A DNA stretch of 64,000 nt from Isoetes taiwanensis (GCA_021234155.1 JAJEKV010000004.1:27980919-28044918), one strand, 5' to 3'; counted from the stretch's first letter, positions 46,037 to 57,903 are shown. Numbers and translations: made by a program. Notes: generated by a model from the letters alone, not told the origin.

Positions 46037-46760
46037 GATTATACAGTAGATTCTTTGTCAGGGAGGTTGCATGAACTGCAATCTTGAGTAGAATTTTTTT
46101 AAGAAAGCGGTACTGTTGGAGAATATGTTTATGTAAGTCTATCTACTCCTAGAGAATGGGCTTCGTGGCTAAAGGCTCCATGTCAGTTTTGCAATCTTGA
46201 GAATTCTTTGCCTCAAGTTTGTTTTATTCAGGCAGTTCTATGACAGATTGGATTTACAGGAATGGATTAAGATGACAATGCCGAGCTAGGGACATCTAAA
46301 TGCGGAGATATATTATGCACCGGGCTTTTGAGGAGGAGTTTGGCGGCTGGACTTGTTCTAAGCCTAGCCAACTTTAGGATGACCGTATTTTCCCAACAAT
46401 GCAGCATTGCATCAAAAATCCCTCTTTGGTGGGATCGGATCTTAGAGGGCAGTGAGCAGTGGCAGCTCTGAGGCTTTTCTACAAAAAACATGCCCCTTTA
46501 TCTGGTATATTTTCTGTTATTTGTGAAAGCTTTTGTGCTTAATTTTATCAAGCCATAAGAGGGCTATCTGATTTGCTAAAATATTTCCAACTTAACTCTT
46601 AAAGGAGTTTTGAATAAGCATAGCTTATGGGAAGCGAAGATGTTGAGGTATGCTCCTGTAGTAACTTCCTATATTGTTGATGCATGTACTCTTTTATTCT
46701 GATAATATAAAAATGGCACCTTCATGGTGTCTCCTTGCCTTCAAAAAAAAAGGAAAAAGT
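46037..46760 (+). mobile_element. Probable LINE 3' end interrupted by the gypsy insertion (right part)
   Basis: The segment ends in AATATAAAAATGGCACCTTC, GGTGTCTCCTTGCCTTC and a poly(A) run at 46743-46751, a common form of plant L1 3' ends. No reading frame survives. Its left continuation would be 34320-35025 before the gypsy insertion. Confidence 0.5.
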
Positions 46761-46910
46761 AATTTATAACCAATTTAAAAAATTAATATAAGTTTTTTTT
46801 TCACTAAATTTCAAGTTGTTGCAACTTAAATTGCCCTTACGACCACCAAAAAAAAAAAAAAAAAAAAAAACTTATAATAAGTCAATTTACAACTTACAAC
46901 CCTGAAGCTC

Positions 46911-46990
46911 AAAAAACCAAGGCATATCCCAAGGCATATTCCAAGTTCCTAAAAAACCAAGGCATATCCCAAGGCATATTCCAATTCACC
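46911..46990. repeat. 40-bp tandem duplication
   Basis: AAAAAACCAAGGCATATCCC followed by AAGGCATATTCCAA occurs twice (46911-46950 and 46951-46985). Each copy contains an internal AAGGCATAT doublet. Confidence 0.9.
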
Positions 46991-47288
46991 ATTCCAAGAC
47001 ATATTCTAATGGCCTTACCTTTTGGAACTTAGGCATGTTCTAATGGTCTTATATTGCAAGGAGGAAAATACACTTAGAATTGACTGTTTGCACATGTTGC
47101 TATCACATGTATCATATTGGCATCATATGCACCATGTTGGCACCACATGCTATACAGAAGGCAACGCAGTTTGTATGACATGATACACCATGCTGCCATC
47201 ACATCTACCATGTCGACACCACACTTAGAATGAAGCTAGAGAAATATACTTAGAAAAGTTGGTATACTTAGAAAGAATGGAATTACAA

Positions 47289-47594
47289 TTATTCGTCATC
47301 AGACAAGACATCTGGTAAGTTATCAAGTATTTTCGCCTCTTCAGCAGGATCTAATCTGAAGGTGGTTCCCTTGTCCTTAGCATGTTTTCGCTCTAATGGA
47401 ACCCTGATGGCATAGATCTGTGTGGAGAACACTAAACCCTTTGGATCATTTCTGCACAACTCATATCCTACAATTGATTTTGGGCCCTTCTGATAGTAGA
47501 TACCTTCTGCAACACTCTCGTCAGCAAGGTACCATTGATCATTAATTTGAAAATTTTCTTCAACATACAACTTCTCAGAGCACCTTTTGTGCAT
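47289..47594 (-). CDS. Hypothetical protein or exon, acidic C-terminus
   Basis: A 101-codon frame ending LPDVLSDDE-stop, with well-mixed composition (CRNDPKGLVFSTQIYAIRVP, FRLDPAEEAKILDN). It looks like a true coding exon more than random sequence, but I recognise no family and see no neighbouring exon with confidence. A MITE lies 130 bp to the right. Confidence 0.4.
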   Translation of the reverse strand: MHKRCSEKLYVEENFQINDQWYLADESVAEGIYYQKGPKSIVGYELCRNDPKGLVFSTQIYAIRVPLERKHAKDKGTTFRLDPAEEAKILDNLPDVLSDDE

Positions 47595-47721
47595 GACTCA
47601 GCATTATACATTCTTGAGGTGCTGGACGCGTGTCGTAAATTATAGAGTCAATAGCAGTCATAATGAGCTTCTTTGGACAAATTGGTTTATTATTGACTTT
47701 CTAGTATCATCATTACTGCAA

Positions 47722-48160
47722 GGAAAAATTACCAAAATGCCCCTATATTTTGCAAAAATTACCAAAATACCCCTAAAAATGGGGTGTTTGGCTAAAATGC
47801 TAATAACTTCCTTGTGACTGATCAAACATAAAAATTGGCCTTCACAAAACTTATAGATGACAATGAAATCTGTCCAAGGCAATAGAATCATCTAAAACGG
47901 GTTTGAAATCTTCAAGTTATGGTGCTTTAAATACGGGTTTAAAAAACAACTCAAAAGAGCATAACTTATGAATTTCAACCCCAATTTAGATGAATTTGAT
48001 CTTGTTGGAAAGATCTTATCATGATCTACAATATCGTGAAGACAACTTTTGCATTTGATGAGTCACAAAAACTATATTACTATATTACCTAAAATGCCCT
48101 TCGTTTGAAGGGCATTTTGCTAATCTTTGCAAAATATAGGGGTATTTTGGTATTTTTCCC
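47722..48160. mobile_element. MITE, Mutator-like family with GGGAAAAWTACC termini
   Basis: Inverted ends of about 35 bp: GGAAAAATTACCAAAATGCC on the left and its complement ending GGGGTATTTTGGTATTTTTCC on the right. 439 bp, no coding capacity. The flanking 9-mers TTACTGCAA and TTATTGAAC agree at six positions, compatible with a decayed 9-bp target duplication. Termini resemble the 58078-58679 element. Confidence 0.8.
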
Positions 48161-48195
48161 TTATTGAACTCCCTTGAATGTAGATGTAAAAATAT

Positions 48196-48226
48196 CTATT
48201 CTATTCTATTCTATTCTATTCTATTC
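48196..48226. repeat. (ATTCT)n microsatellite
   Basis: About six copies of CTATT just right of the MITE. Confidence 0.95.
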
Positions 48227-49107
48227 CCTTCAAAATGTATTCAACCCATTTTATGATTTTCTTAAAGAAAATATTAGTTGAAGTAGCTTTGAAATCAATT
48301 AAGTAGTTTTTTTGGCGGTGTCCTTTGAATTAGCTATAATACTTTTTACTACGGCTTATTCAAGGCAAATCATCTTGATGCAAATCTCTCATCATGGGAT
48401 GCCTTCTAAATTATGTGAATGTGACACGTGGGATACGAATATCTTGGATAGGATTGCAGATCATATTTTTCAATTTGGCCATAGCACAATCTTGTCAAGA
48501 CCAAGAAATCTGAGAAATTGATGTATATAGGAATGTGATAGGTTGGATACAAGTATTTTGAATATGATTGTTGATCATGGTTTTACTTCTGGGGTGATAG
48601 AGGATAAGTTAGGGTCAATCTTTCCCACTTGCAGCATGCCTTCGTAATGATCCAATGGTCATGTATTTAGCCATCAAGAGCACAATATTGGCACAATCTT
48701 ATAGTTTGAGAAGTCAACATCCTTGTGAGAGGAAAAACATCGTCTAGAGATGCACATGTAACAACTCGAGGGTTCATATCATGTAAGATATGCCATTACA
48801 TACTAAGTTTGACTACTTTTTGTTAGTAGCTCCAATATAAATGTCTTGGAATGAACAATGTAGTGCATCGATGATCATCGATTTGCTAACAATTACCCTT
48901 TGTCTAGAGAGGATTGAATATTTATCCTCTCTTTTTGTACATATTAACTTTTGTTTTAGATAATGCCATTTATATATCTCTAGACAATTTGTTGTACACT
49001 TGTAGTGATGATTGAGCCATCAAGCATTCCAATTGCCTGAAATGTCCACAATATTTTTCATAGGCATTGGTAGTGGACTAAACAGAAGTTTAAAAACAAC
49101 AGACTCG

Positions 49108-49215
49108 CCATTGTATAAGGGTAAGCTTTTTGGGATGCAATTCCCTGTTTGCCCGGTGGATGCTGCGACCGGCGGCAAACAGGGAATTGCAGACCAAAAC
49201 GCTTACCCTTACAAT
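49108..49215. repeat. Near-perfect foldback with GC-rich centre
   Basis: TTGTATAAGGGTAAGC and GCAATTCCCTGTTTGCC on the left pair with GGCAAACAGGGAATTGC and GCTTACCCTTACAA on the right. The loop is GGTGGATGCTGCGACCGGCG. The arms are about 45 nt. It could be a small foldback transposon or an inverted-repeat RNA precursor. Confidence 0.85.
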
Positions 49216-49727
49216 ATCATAATCGGGGAGGCATTTTCTTCAATCAGGGAGCCTAGAACCAGATTTCAGAACCAGATTTCAGAACTTAAATCTTGTTAGA
49301 TCGAAACATGGGGCTTCTGCACTGCCGAAACAGAGGATTCAAGGGGATTTTGTGTGCAGAAATAGCGAATTTTTGAACGATTAAGAGCAAAAATATGGGG
49401 TTTCTGTACTGCTGAAACAGGGGATTCTTGTGCAGGAGATTTATGTGCCGAAACAGGGGTTCTTGTGCAGGGGATTTTGTGTTCAAGCAGGCTTCTTGAC
49501 CGGTTTCATGAATGCAAATTCTTGATGGCATCACCGGTTGAACCAGTAACCCAGAATTTGTAGACCCAATTGTCATGCCGTGATATTGGCTGATGCCATG
49601 TGGCATCACAGAAATACACCACCGAAGAAAATGTCGACCCGATTATGATATTGTTGATGAATTTTCATGATGAAAAGAGAACCTACTTCTTGGAGATTTT
49701 GCAAATAAGTTATTTACAAATATGAAC

Positions 49728-51468
49728 TTACAAGGATGTATCGTATGGGAACCCTGTTGCTTTCAGCCAATTCTGGGCATTGATAAAATTGTCGACACTG
49801 TATTGCTGGGCAACAGAGGCGCTTTGGATTTGGGTGGACCATGAAACCCTTTGTGATGGCTTAAAACCTGGCCCTCTGCAATTGTATTCACCATAGAACA
49901 GAGTACTCAGGCCAAAATTGCCGCTCCAAGGAAGCCATCCTGCCGGTTGAAGTGCTGCAGATTCAAACGTTGAGCTGAATACTGTGCGCGAATAAGCCTT
50001 CCATGGCCTTCCCAGGTATGTTTTGTAAATAGATGGATATTTTTGCACTTGCTTAATTGCGTCCACCGTGCATTTTTGGAATGAAAACCCAGTATTTTGG
50101 TTTGGATCAGTCCTACCTTGAGCTGTATACACATTTTGTTGCCCTAATACTGGAACCCTAGCAAGCAGGGTTGTATTTTGGAAGACAGCAGCAGAATTTC
50201 CAAACACAAAATCTACCGTGCCCTTTATAATACACCTTCTGTAGAACTGGCGAAATGAGACGCTGAAAAGAGTGTCTTGGAAGCCTGCAAATGTGCATTG
50301 GTAGAATGCTGACTTATCTGCAGAAACTAATGCAGCAACCGCTTGTCCTTTTGCTGCACCTGCTGTGTTCTCAAATGTAATACCTCTTGCCAGGAAGCCA
50401 TCTCCATAAATTGCTTCACCATAGACAAAAAATAAATATTTAGAACAAGCATGTTAAGTATGTGATGTTATTGAAAGAAAATGAAGAAGGAGAAGAGGAA
50501 AATCAAATTTTTAGAATCTGTTCGAGATCAACAGGATGAAGTTGGAAAGAAGTAGAATTACCAATTGTGGAGGTTGACAAGAGAGTATTGCCAGAGTCTG
50601 ATGTGCTTTTGCTTCCAGTTATTACTGTTTTCCCCATACCATCTCCAATCAACATAATCATGGTTTTGCTCATGGGAATCTCAATGTTCTCCCTGTAGAT
50701 GCCACGCTTGATGTATATGATGTACCTAGACCTGCTTGATGTAGGGGCTGCAGTAATGGCATCTACAATTCTGGAATATTTTCCACTACCATCCTTTGCC
50801 ACCACTACATTTGGCGCAATGGAAGCAAGACTTCTTGTGAGGAGTTTTCTCTCTGGTGGAGGAGGAGACCACATTGGGTGATCAGATGTGCTACTATTGC
50901 TAGATGAATTATAAAGTGGCGTCAGAAAGGCAAGGGCAATGCTGAGTAGCTGCCCTGCTTTAACTTTACTCTTTTTGAGTTTCTTGAAGCTGCTAGTTTC
51001 AGAAACATTAAGAGAATCAAGACAATCTGAACATGTGCTATGATAAGTAAGCGTACCACTCATCCATGTGTGAACATCACAAACTCTTCCAAGTGTAAGA
51101 TTCTCTTTCAAGTCTAGAAGCTCTGGGAGAATGGTGCGAAGGCGATCAATTCCATCATTTAGCACCGTTGTGCATAGATCATAACAATGAAATGTTGAGT
51201 TCCTACTCGATTTTGCATCCTTATGCATCTGATCTAGACTTTGAAGGGACAATGTGGATATGGTGCATGCCAAGGACCTCTTGGTAGCATTCTTCAGATT
51301 ATACTTGGAAAGGGATTTAATGCATACTTCTGGATGCAAGGTTTCATGGCATTCTGAGACATATGAATCATCATCTTTATGGCTGCAAACTAAATCTGAA
51401 AGTATCATGAAGGCAAGCACTAGAAGCATGATCCGTTCAAGTACATTGCTGAATACATGTCGCGCCAT
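49728..51468 (-). CDS. PME: Pectinesterase (type I pectin methylesterase with PMEI pro-region), two exons
   Basis: Exon 1 is 51468-50562 and exon 2 is 50413-49728, with a GT-AG intron, giving 530 residues. An N-terminal hydrophobic signal (IMLLVLAFMILSDLVC) leads into a PMEI domain with paired cysteines. The RKLL processing motif (PPPERKLLTRS) and the catalytic domain follow. Catalytic signatures are present: QAVAALV and GFQDTL (Gln and Gln/Asp), GTVDFVFGNSA (second Asp) and YLGRPWKAYSR (Arg and Trp). It removes methyl esters from cell-wall homogalacturonan. The pro-region keeps the enzyme inactive until it is cleaved in the Golgi. The gene looks intact and stands alone. Confidence 0.95.
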
Positions 51469-54200
51469 GATCCTGGTAAACCAGGAATGATAACATCATT
51501 GTTTAGGATGATGATCTTATAGGAGCTCTTGAGCTAAAATTCAAGCCAATGACTCATACTGCAATAAACTAAGCAACTCAATACGATTTGCTACCCTACA
51601 CTAGGCCGGACATTAACTTGGCGTTTACTATAACTTTGTATGTAACATGGTTTGTCTCATTTTGTCAACACTATAGGAATTGTATATTAGGTTGAAGGCA
51701 ATTTGCCAGGCTATAGAAGCAAGTGAGGCAAGTTGTTGGTCTTAAGCTTGAAGAGTCCTAGGGAGGACATTTATGTCCACGCGTCAACAAAAAGCTGCTA
51801 TTTAATAAAAATTAATGGTCACATTTATGATGTAACATGTGCCATTTTGAATAAACAAAATCTTGGTAACTTGCTTATTGCCCAAGGAAGCCAAGTCTTC
51901 TTTTGTTAGCTTTTGAAGATTCTTATTATACGTGGCATAAGTTTCCTAATGTGGAATGAGAACATGGCCTTTCACGTTACTGAAGTTCCAATCTTTTTTA
52001 ATCTGAAAGTTTGGTGAATATTACGTGAAGAGACATAATTTTTGTAGCATGTACAACTCATGTTATTAAACGTGAAGGAACATAAGTCTTATTAACATTC
52101 CGGCTCATGTGAAGATTGTGAAGATTGTGATGCAAGTAGTACTGATTATACATAAGCATGTATAGATAATCTAAGTCTCTTTACATTTTCCCCGAATTCA
52201 GCGCAGAGGCGGCTATAGAATTGGTAGTATATTAAACTAGACACTATAATGATATTTTTAAACCTGATTTGAAACAGTACAGTTGAAATGTAAAGAGTTG
52301 TTTTGTAGTACTGGGATTTTGTAGTTTTGCATTTCATATTCTATGCTTTGCAGGCATGATTTGTGGCAACACATGCAGGTTAGATTCTTCAAAACCATGG
52401 CAAAGTTTTGGAGATAGTAAGACAGGAACGACATAGAAAGTTTGGAACGTAAGGATTGTCAACAAATATGAAAAGTTCGAAAAGGATTTGTATTTGACGC
52501 GGACATATGCTCGAACTTGCCGTTTATGTTCCAACAAACCCTGGGTTCCACCCTAACATCGAGACGTATTGACTTAAATAATAACATAGTATATGCATGG
52601 CACATTCTAAGCATAATAACTCACAACAATACCACAACAATACCAATGCGCTTGCTATGGCCATTACCTTTGTTGGGGAAATTTATTAACCATAACTAGT
52701 AAGCGGGTGCCCGGCGTTCTTGGGGCTAATGTTCAGGATGTGTTTTTGCTTTCGACCTTTAACGCCCATATGTGCAACTTTCGATTTTCTTTGGTAGTTA
52801 TTATTCAGTACACCCATCTTTATGGTGAGTTTATGTTCGTCGACATGATCCCGTGTGTATGAGTACTTCAAGGGAGCATCCACAATTTTTGATCGATTTC
52901 CTCGTGGAACCTGGCAAAAACCTCCTCTCGAGACAACAATGAGCCCTCCCTAATAATGACATCACGTAATACAACTTAGTCGTTCAACAAATATTAAATA
53001 CATGTATTTACACTATAATCCAGAAAATAATTTGCCACCTTGATTTCACAAATATCACTACCATGACTATGAGTGCTCACTAAACATCTTGATTAGTACA
53101 AACAAACATTCTAATGTAGAAAAAAACCGCTTTCAGCATTTGTGCAAACTTTCCTTACGGATCGACCACCCTACCATTTACATATCCCACTTCAATCCCT
53201 CTTTGGAAGTTGCTATTTTTAGCGAGGGAAATTTTTCCCGTTATCTTTGGGCGTAGTGTGAATATTCATATCCCACGATAGGTTACAAGGGGTTCAAGGA
53301 ATTTCGAACCAAGGCCATTACCCCTTTACATATTTGGTTCTATTATGTATGTGGCATGAAGTCTTCTCCATACCATCAAGCTACAGATGAAAACCAAGTA
53401 GACCAATCACGGTTATATCAAATAAGACCTGTGCTTATCTCTAGGTGAATGGGGTTTAGGAGAATGGGGTTAGGACCATCGGGAAGTTGGTGCTCTCATA
53501 GACTAGTTGGTCTTCTGGTGGATGCTAAATTCTCCTTCTCTGCATTTCTTTTAGTTTCATTTTTTACCTATGTAACTTCTTTAATGAGATTGCGCATGTG
53601 AGGCTTTCGAGTGTGATCCTTGTCATTACGTAAATGTCTAGAGTACGACTTTAAATAATGAACATTGTGAAGTGGTTGGATCTAACATTAGTAGCTACAT
53701 CCTATAGACCAGTTAGATTTCCCTTAGATGTAAACATTGAATTTAATCGACAAGGACACTGAGGGTGTTGGCTAATGATATGATATATTGAGAGATTGTT
53801 TGTCTTTTCGTTTTTAGAGCAGGACTAGACTAGAGTTGGTACTTATATTCTATTTGTACAGAACAATTTGTACGGGGCACAAAAAATGTGCACTGGTAAT
53901 GCTTTTATATTGATTCTTTTTTAAGCTTGCAAACTACTAGCAGCCTATTGTACATCTTGGATAGTGAATAACCTTGTAAAGTTAAATTAAATTCATCACG
54001 ACAAAAGTGTTTTGAGCTCCATCCTTATGGATATAGAAACGCAAGACCCTTCAATTGTTTGTTCCCACTCCTTCTCTTGTCCATGTTGCAAATTCCTTGA
54101 AGGATGTTGAAACTAAAGCTGTTTGTTATCAAGCAATTGAATTTTCTACTTTATACAATGACATAAGTTGGATAAGATGAACATGGAGATAAGATTGTGT
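51469..54200. other. Pectinesterase upstream region and AT-rich intergenic DNA
   Basis: I recognise no gene. The first few hundred bases would hold the pectinesterase promoter. No clear TATA context was verified. The rest is AT-rich with no obvious transposon ends. Confidence 0.35.
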
Positions 54201-54224
54201 AAGATTTGCCTTTTCTTAATGTAT

Positions 54225-54445
54225 GGCGGCATGGAATCTGGGGAGCTGATTCCAGGGGGTCCCGCGACCGGCGGGAGCCGGGAGCGGGTCCTGGAATCTG
54301 CGACCCAGTTCCAGGCCGCCACAACAAGGAAACTGGGGAGACAAAATTTTGCTTCAAATTACCTGTTTCTGACCTGCTGAGCGGAATCAAGCCCGCCGTT
54401 TTCCATTCCGGATGCGGAATGAACTCCCCAGTTTCCTTGTTGATC
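54225..54445. repeat. Nested foldbacks with GC-rich centre
   Basis: GATTCCAGG..GTCCCGC at 54248-54265 pairs with GCGGGTCCTGGAATC at 54284-54298 around GACCGGCGGGAGCCGG. A wider 19-bp perfect inverted pair is CAACAAGGAAACTGGGGAG (54324) and CTCCCCAGTTTCCTTGTTG (about 54424-54442). The GCGACCGGCGG centre also occurs in the 49108 foldback. Confidence 0.75.
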
Positions 54446-54560
54446 TAAAGGAATGGTATAATAATATTATGGGAACCCTAATAAAAAAAAAAGGGGTGAC
54501 GCCCAAAAAACATTTCAACTAAAAACCATCCAAATACATTTCAGGCGGGTTAAGGGGAAA

Positions 54561-56970
54561 ATGGATAATGCTGATAATATGATGGACAGCTGCGGCCAAG
54601 ATCTCGACGGTTCGAGCCGGCGGGATCATATATTGCAGATTCAACATGGACAGCAGAGTCCTTCCACGTCTGCCTTGCCAAGCTCCGGCGATCCGCCCCC
54701 ACAGCCGTCTTCCCCAACCAGCCTTGAAGCTCCGGCTCCCCAGGTTCCTTTCCGGCAGAATTTTTTGTTCAAATTTGTAGCTTCAAATTTGCTTTTCTGG
54801 CATAGTCCTCACTATTTGCCCTTTTTTACTCTGGAATTATAAATCACGGGTTTGGAGCTGTCACCAGCTTTTCTGGATTTCTGATTTGTGTCTTAAAAAT
54901 GCTTTTTTGATAATGTTAGGAGTTGTTGACAAAATACTTGATGCCAGAAAATTTCGGGAAGACTAATTTAATTTCAGTTGAAGATCAGTGGGTCTTCGCT
55001 AATTATTCAAGATAGACATTAGTAAAAGCTATAGAAAGTTTTCTAACTGATCACAATAGGGATTGCAGCAAAAATCTTGTAACTGGGGCCACCCATCTTA
55101 TAACCCGGCCATAAGCATAATCTACATCAGACTGGCATAGTTATATTATCTACTTATTATAGTGGCGTTGGATTAGAATTATAGGTCTTAGAATTATAGG
55201 TTATGAAGTTTATTTTTGATCTGTATAAGCTACTTGACCTGATTTAATGACCTTTGACAGAGGATCTCTCGTGGCAATGCTCCAAGAGAAATTGATGATG
55301 AACCCCAGGTTGTTCCTTCGGGTTTGCAAGCGGAAAACCACAGACCTGCAGTGTCTTCAAGAAACCAGCCAATCAGAACACCAGTGAGGAATTCTGACCA
55401 CAAAGATGATTTTGTGGTGCCTACTTATACTTCACCAAAGGTTCACTCCAAAGTTGAAGGGAGAAAAGAAAAGGTATCACCTGGGACACCACAAGCTTCT
55501 ACATCTAATGCATATGAAGGGGCAGGTTGTGACATGTGGCAGAATAATGTGGCATATGAACACAGATTAAACTCACATGGTTCTCAGAGTGATGTACATG
55601 AACGGCAGAGTAGAGCATCAAGTGATCAACCCTTATCCATGAATAATGATATTTCAAAGGATGCTACTCTACATTTTATGGCATTGCAAAATGTGTCAAC
55701 TGGGACACCACAAGCTTCTACATCTAATGCAGATGAAGGGGCAGGTTGTGACACTTGGCAGAATAATGTGGCATATAAACAAAGATTAAATTCATATGGT
55801 TTTCAGAGTGATGCATATAAACAGAGTAATGTATATGAATGGCAGAGTGGAGCATCAAGCGCTCAACCCTTATCCGTGAATAATGATAATGCAAAGGCAG
55901 AGGATGCTACTCTACTGCAGTTTATGGCATTGCAAAATGCGTCAAATCTGTTGAGATTGCAAGGGGCCAATTTGGTTGGGTGTTATGGTGAAAGATTGCT
56001 TCCTGGTTGTTCTACAATGCCTCCTACAATGCCTCCTGGGTTAAATCCCTATGATTATTTTTATCCGAGTGGGTTGTTATTTCTTACAAATAGTGGTACC
56101 TTGAGTAATGCATCTGGGCGAGAAGAAACTAGAAGTCATGATCATTCGAGAAATTCTCCTCAACAAAGAGAAGGAACTCCAATATCTCCTAGAAATGATC
56201 TGCAGCGATGCTCTAGCAATACCGCTACCAGTTCAGGTGATCTTAAGGACGAAACGGATGATTCATGGACATCATCTCAGAATGAAGAAGGTTATGATGA
56301 TTCCAGTGAATCAATGTTGGATTCATTGGGATTTGAAATGATAAAGCCAAAGCGTATTGTAAGCGTGCTTGGTCAAGAGGAGTTCTGGAAGTTACGGAAA
56401 TCTTTTATCAGGTATGAACTCCTTCATTCTTGTTTCTACAGGTTGCAGAAAGTAAGTCTCAGCTGAAAAACCATTAATAAACTTCGTTGATCTCATTAGC
56501 TGACAAAAGGATATCACATGCCTGGGTGTAAAGTTTGTTAAAAAAATAATGTTATTAATAAATATGATCTCTCAGCCACATTACTTTCTGCTGGATTTTG
56601 TGTAAATATTGCGCTTCCATTAAATTCTGCTTTTGTCTGGGTTTCATCTACTTGGTTGTTCTATGGGATTCTTATTTTCTTGGTGCAGCTAAGTTTTAAG
56701 GTGGTTTTTATGGTATGCTGTTTTGCAGACATCAACAAATTTTTTCTGCCCAGTTGTTTGAACTTCATCGAGTAATTAATGTATGTATTGGGTGCAATCT
56801 CTAGCTATTGATTTCATAAATATTATAATAATACACTCTTTTAACTGTTGCAGGTCCAGCTGCTATTGTCTAGATCATCTCCTTTATTAGTGGAAACTAC
56901 ATTAGAATTACATAGCGATGTCTGGAAAATGTCCACTACAAAAGGTAGAAGATCAAGAATGCATAGCTGA
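54561..56970 (+). CDS. ELF3: ELF3-like circadian clock protein, four exons
   Basis: Exons 54561-54743, 55261-56411, 56729-56780 and 56854-56970 join in phase (introns GT-AG), giving 500 residues. The C-terminal block is diagnostic: SVLGQEEFWKLRKSF, then RHQQIFSAQLFELHRVINVQ and LLLSRSPL-type sequence. It corresponds to the conserved ELF3 region (G-Q-x-x-F-W-x-x-R-K, Q-x-F-x-Q-L-F-E-L-H-R). DDFVVPTYTSP matches another ELF3 block. ELF3 is the scaffold of the evening complex with ELF4 and LUX and acts in the nucleus. The N-terminal PPRNKMALYEQLS-type block is absent, so this copy is short. The middle has two tandem ~75-residue repeats and is Ser/Asn/Gln-rich. Exon 1 is inferred only from phase. 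Confidence 0.7.
55480..55944 (+). repeat. Two tandem coding repeats inside the ELF3-like gene
   Basis: Each repeat starts GTPQASTSNA-EGAGCD, continues WQNNVAY and RLNS-G-QSD, and ends DATL-FMALQN-S. The first spans 55485-55695 and the second 55701-55944, the latter with a small insertion (YKQSNVYEW). DNA-level similarity is high, so the duplication is recent. Confidence 0.9.
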
Positions 56971-57524
56971 ATCGAAAAGTAGGAATGGTTCTAGTACTGC
57001 AATATCAGGTGCCTCCCAGGAATTTGACAATAACACATACTCCAGATATTATTCCAAGAGATGGTCTTTTCATGGATAACCCAGCATGATTGATGTTTCA
57101 ACCATCTGATTGATGTTTCAAGCTACGCATTATACATACCAAAGGCCCAATGTCTCAGGTCAGTTTTGTTCTAGATGGTTTTCATACTCTTTGCTATGGA
57201 AATTGTAAATCCTTATGGCAGATATGTTTTGCATCCACTTCAAATGCTCGGAAACATGACCTTTGGAAGGTAGAAGCTCCACAAAGCATTCTTCCAACTA
57301 ACATTTTGTTAAATCAGCTATATTACCCCCCAACTTAAAGAGTGAGTTCACCCAGAAGTGGACCGAAGTCGAATAAGTGGAAGTTTTTCTACATTTTACC
57401 TGGGGAACTGAGGAATCTTCTAAAAGAGAATGCATCAGGGTTGAGACTGGGCCATGGTATTCCCAACATACCAGAAACTGAAAATGTGGAACAGACATTT
57501 AATTTAGAAAATTATTTTGACTGA
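56971..57524 (+). other. Downstream frame of the ELF3-like gene, possible lost C-terminus
   Basis: A different frame reads VEDQECIAESKSRNGSS from about 56945 and stays open to about 57078, past the called stop. Its composition resembles the ELF3 tail. This suggests a one- or two-base frameshift shortened the protein. Further weak open frames (57150-57524) have no motif. Confidence 0.35.
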
Positions 57525-57690
57525 AAGAAAACAATGACCAATTTTAACACTGTTATCGTTGCAATTTTTTCCCTGTTAGTATGGAGGTGGCTCCTTCCTG
57601 TTGCTTTGGACATGACTAGTTTTTAAAACTAGAAAATTCCCAACGCTATAGAAGTCATAATGCATCGAATGGGCCATTAACACATGCCAT

Positions 57691-57903
57691 CAGGGCTCCA
57701 GATTAGGGGGGTTCCTCCCCAGAATTTCCGGTTGAAGTTGTTAAAATCCGGTTTCTTTAATAGATGCCGGAAAATTTCCGGTCAAAATTTAGTAAAATCC
57801 TTGTTAAATCCGGCAAATTAGAGGATATTTTCTGAAAAATCCGGTAAGTACCAACAAATCACGGCATTTTTCCGGTTTAAGCAAAATCTAATCTGGAGGC
57901 CTG
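57691..57903. mobile_element. hAT-type MITE, 213 bp
   Basis: Termini CAGGGCTCCAGATTAG and (inverted) CAGGCCTCCAGATTAG differ at one position. An exact 8-bp target duplication CATGCCAT flanks it at 57683-57690 and 57904-57911. The CAGG start and 8-bp duplication are typical of hAT elements. The interior is rich in CCGGAAAATTTCCGG-like subrepeats and has no coding capacity. Confidence 0.93.
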
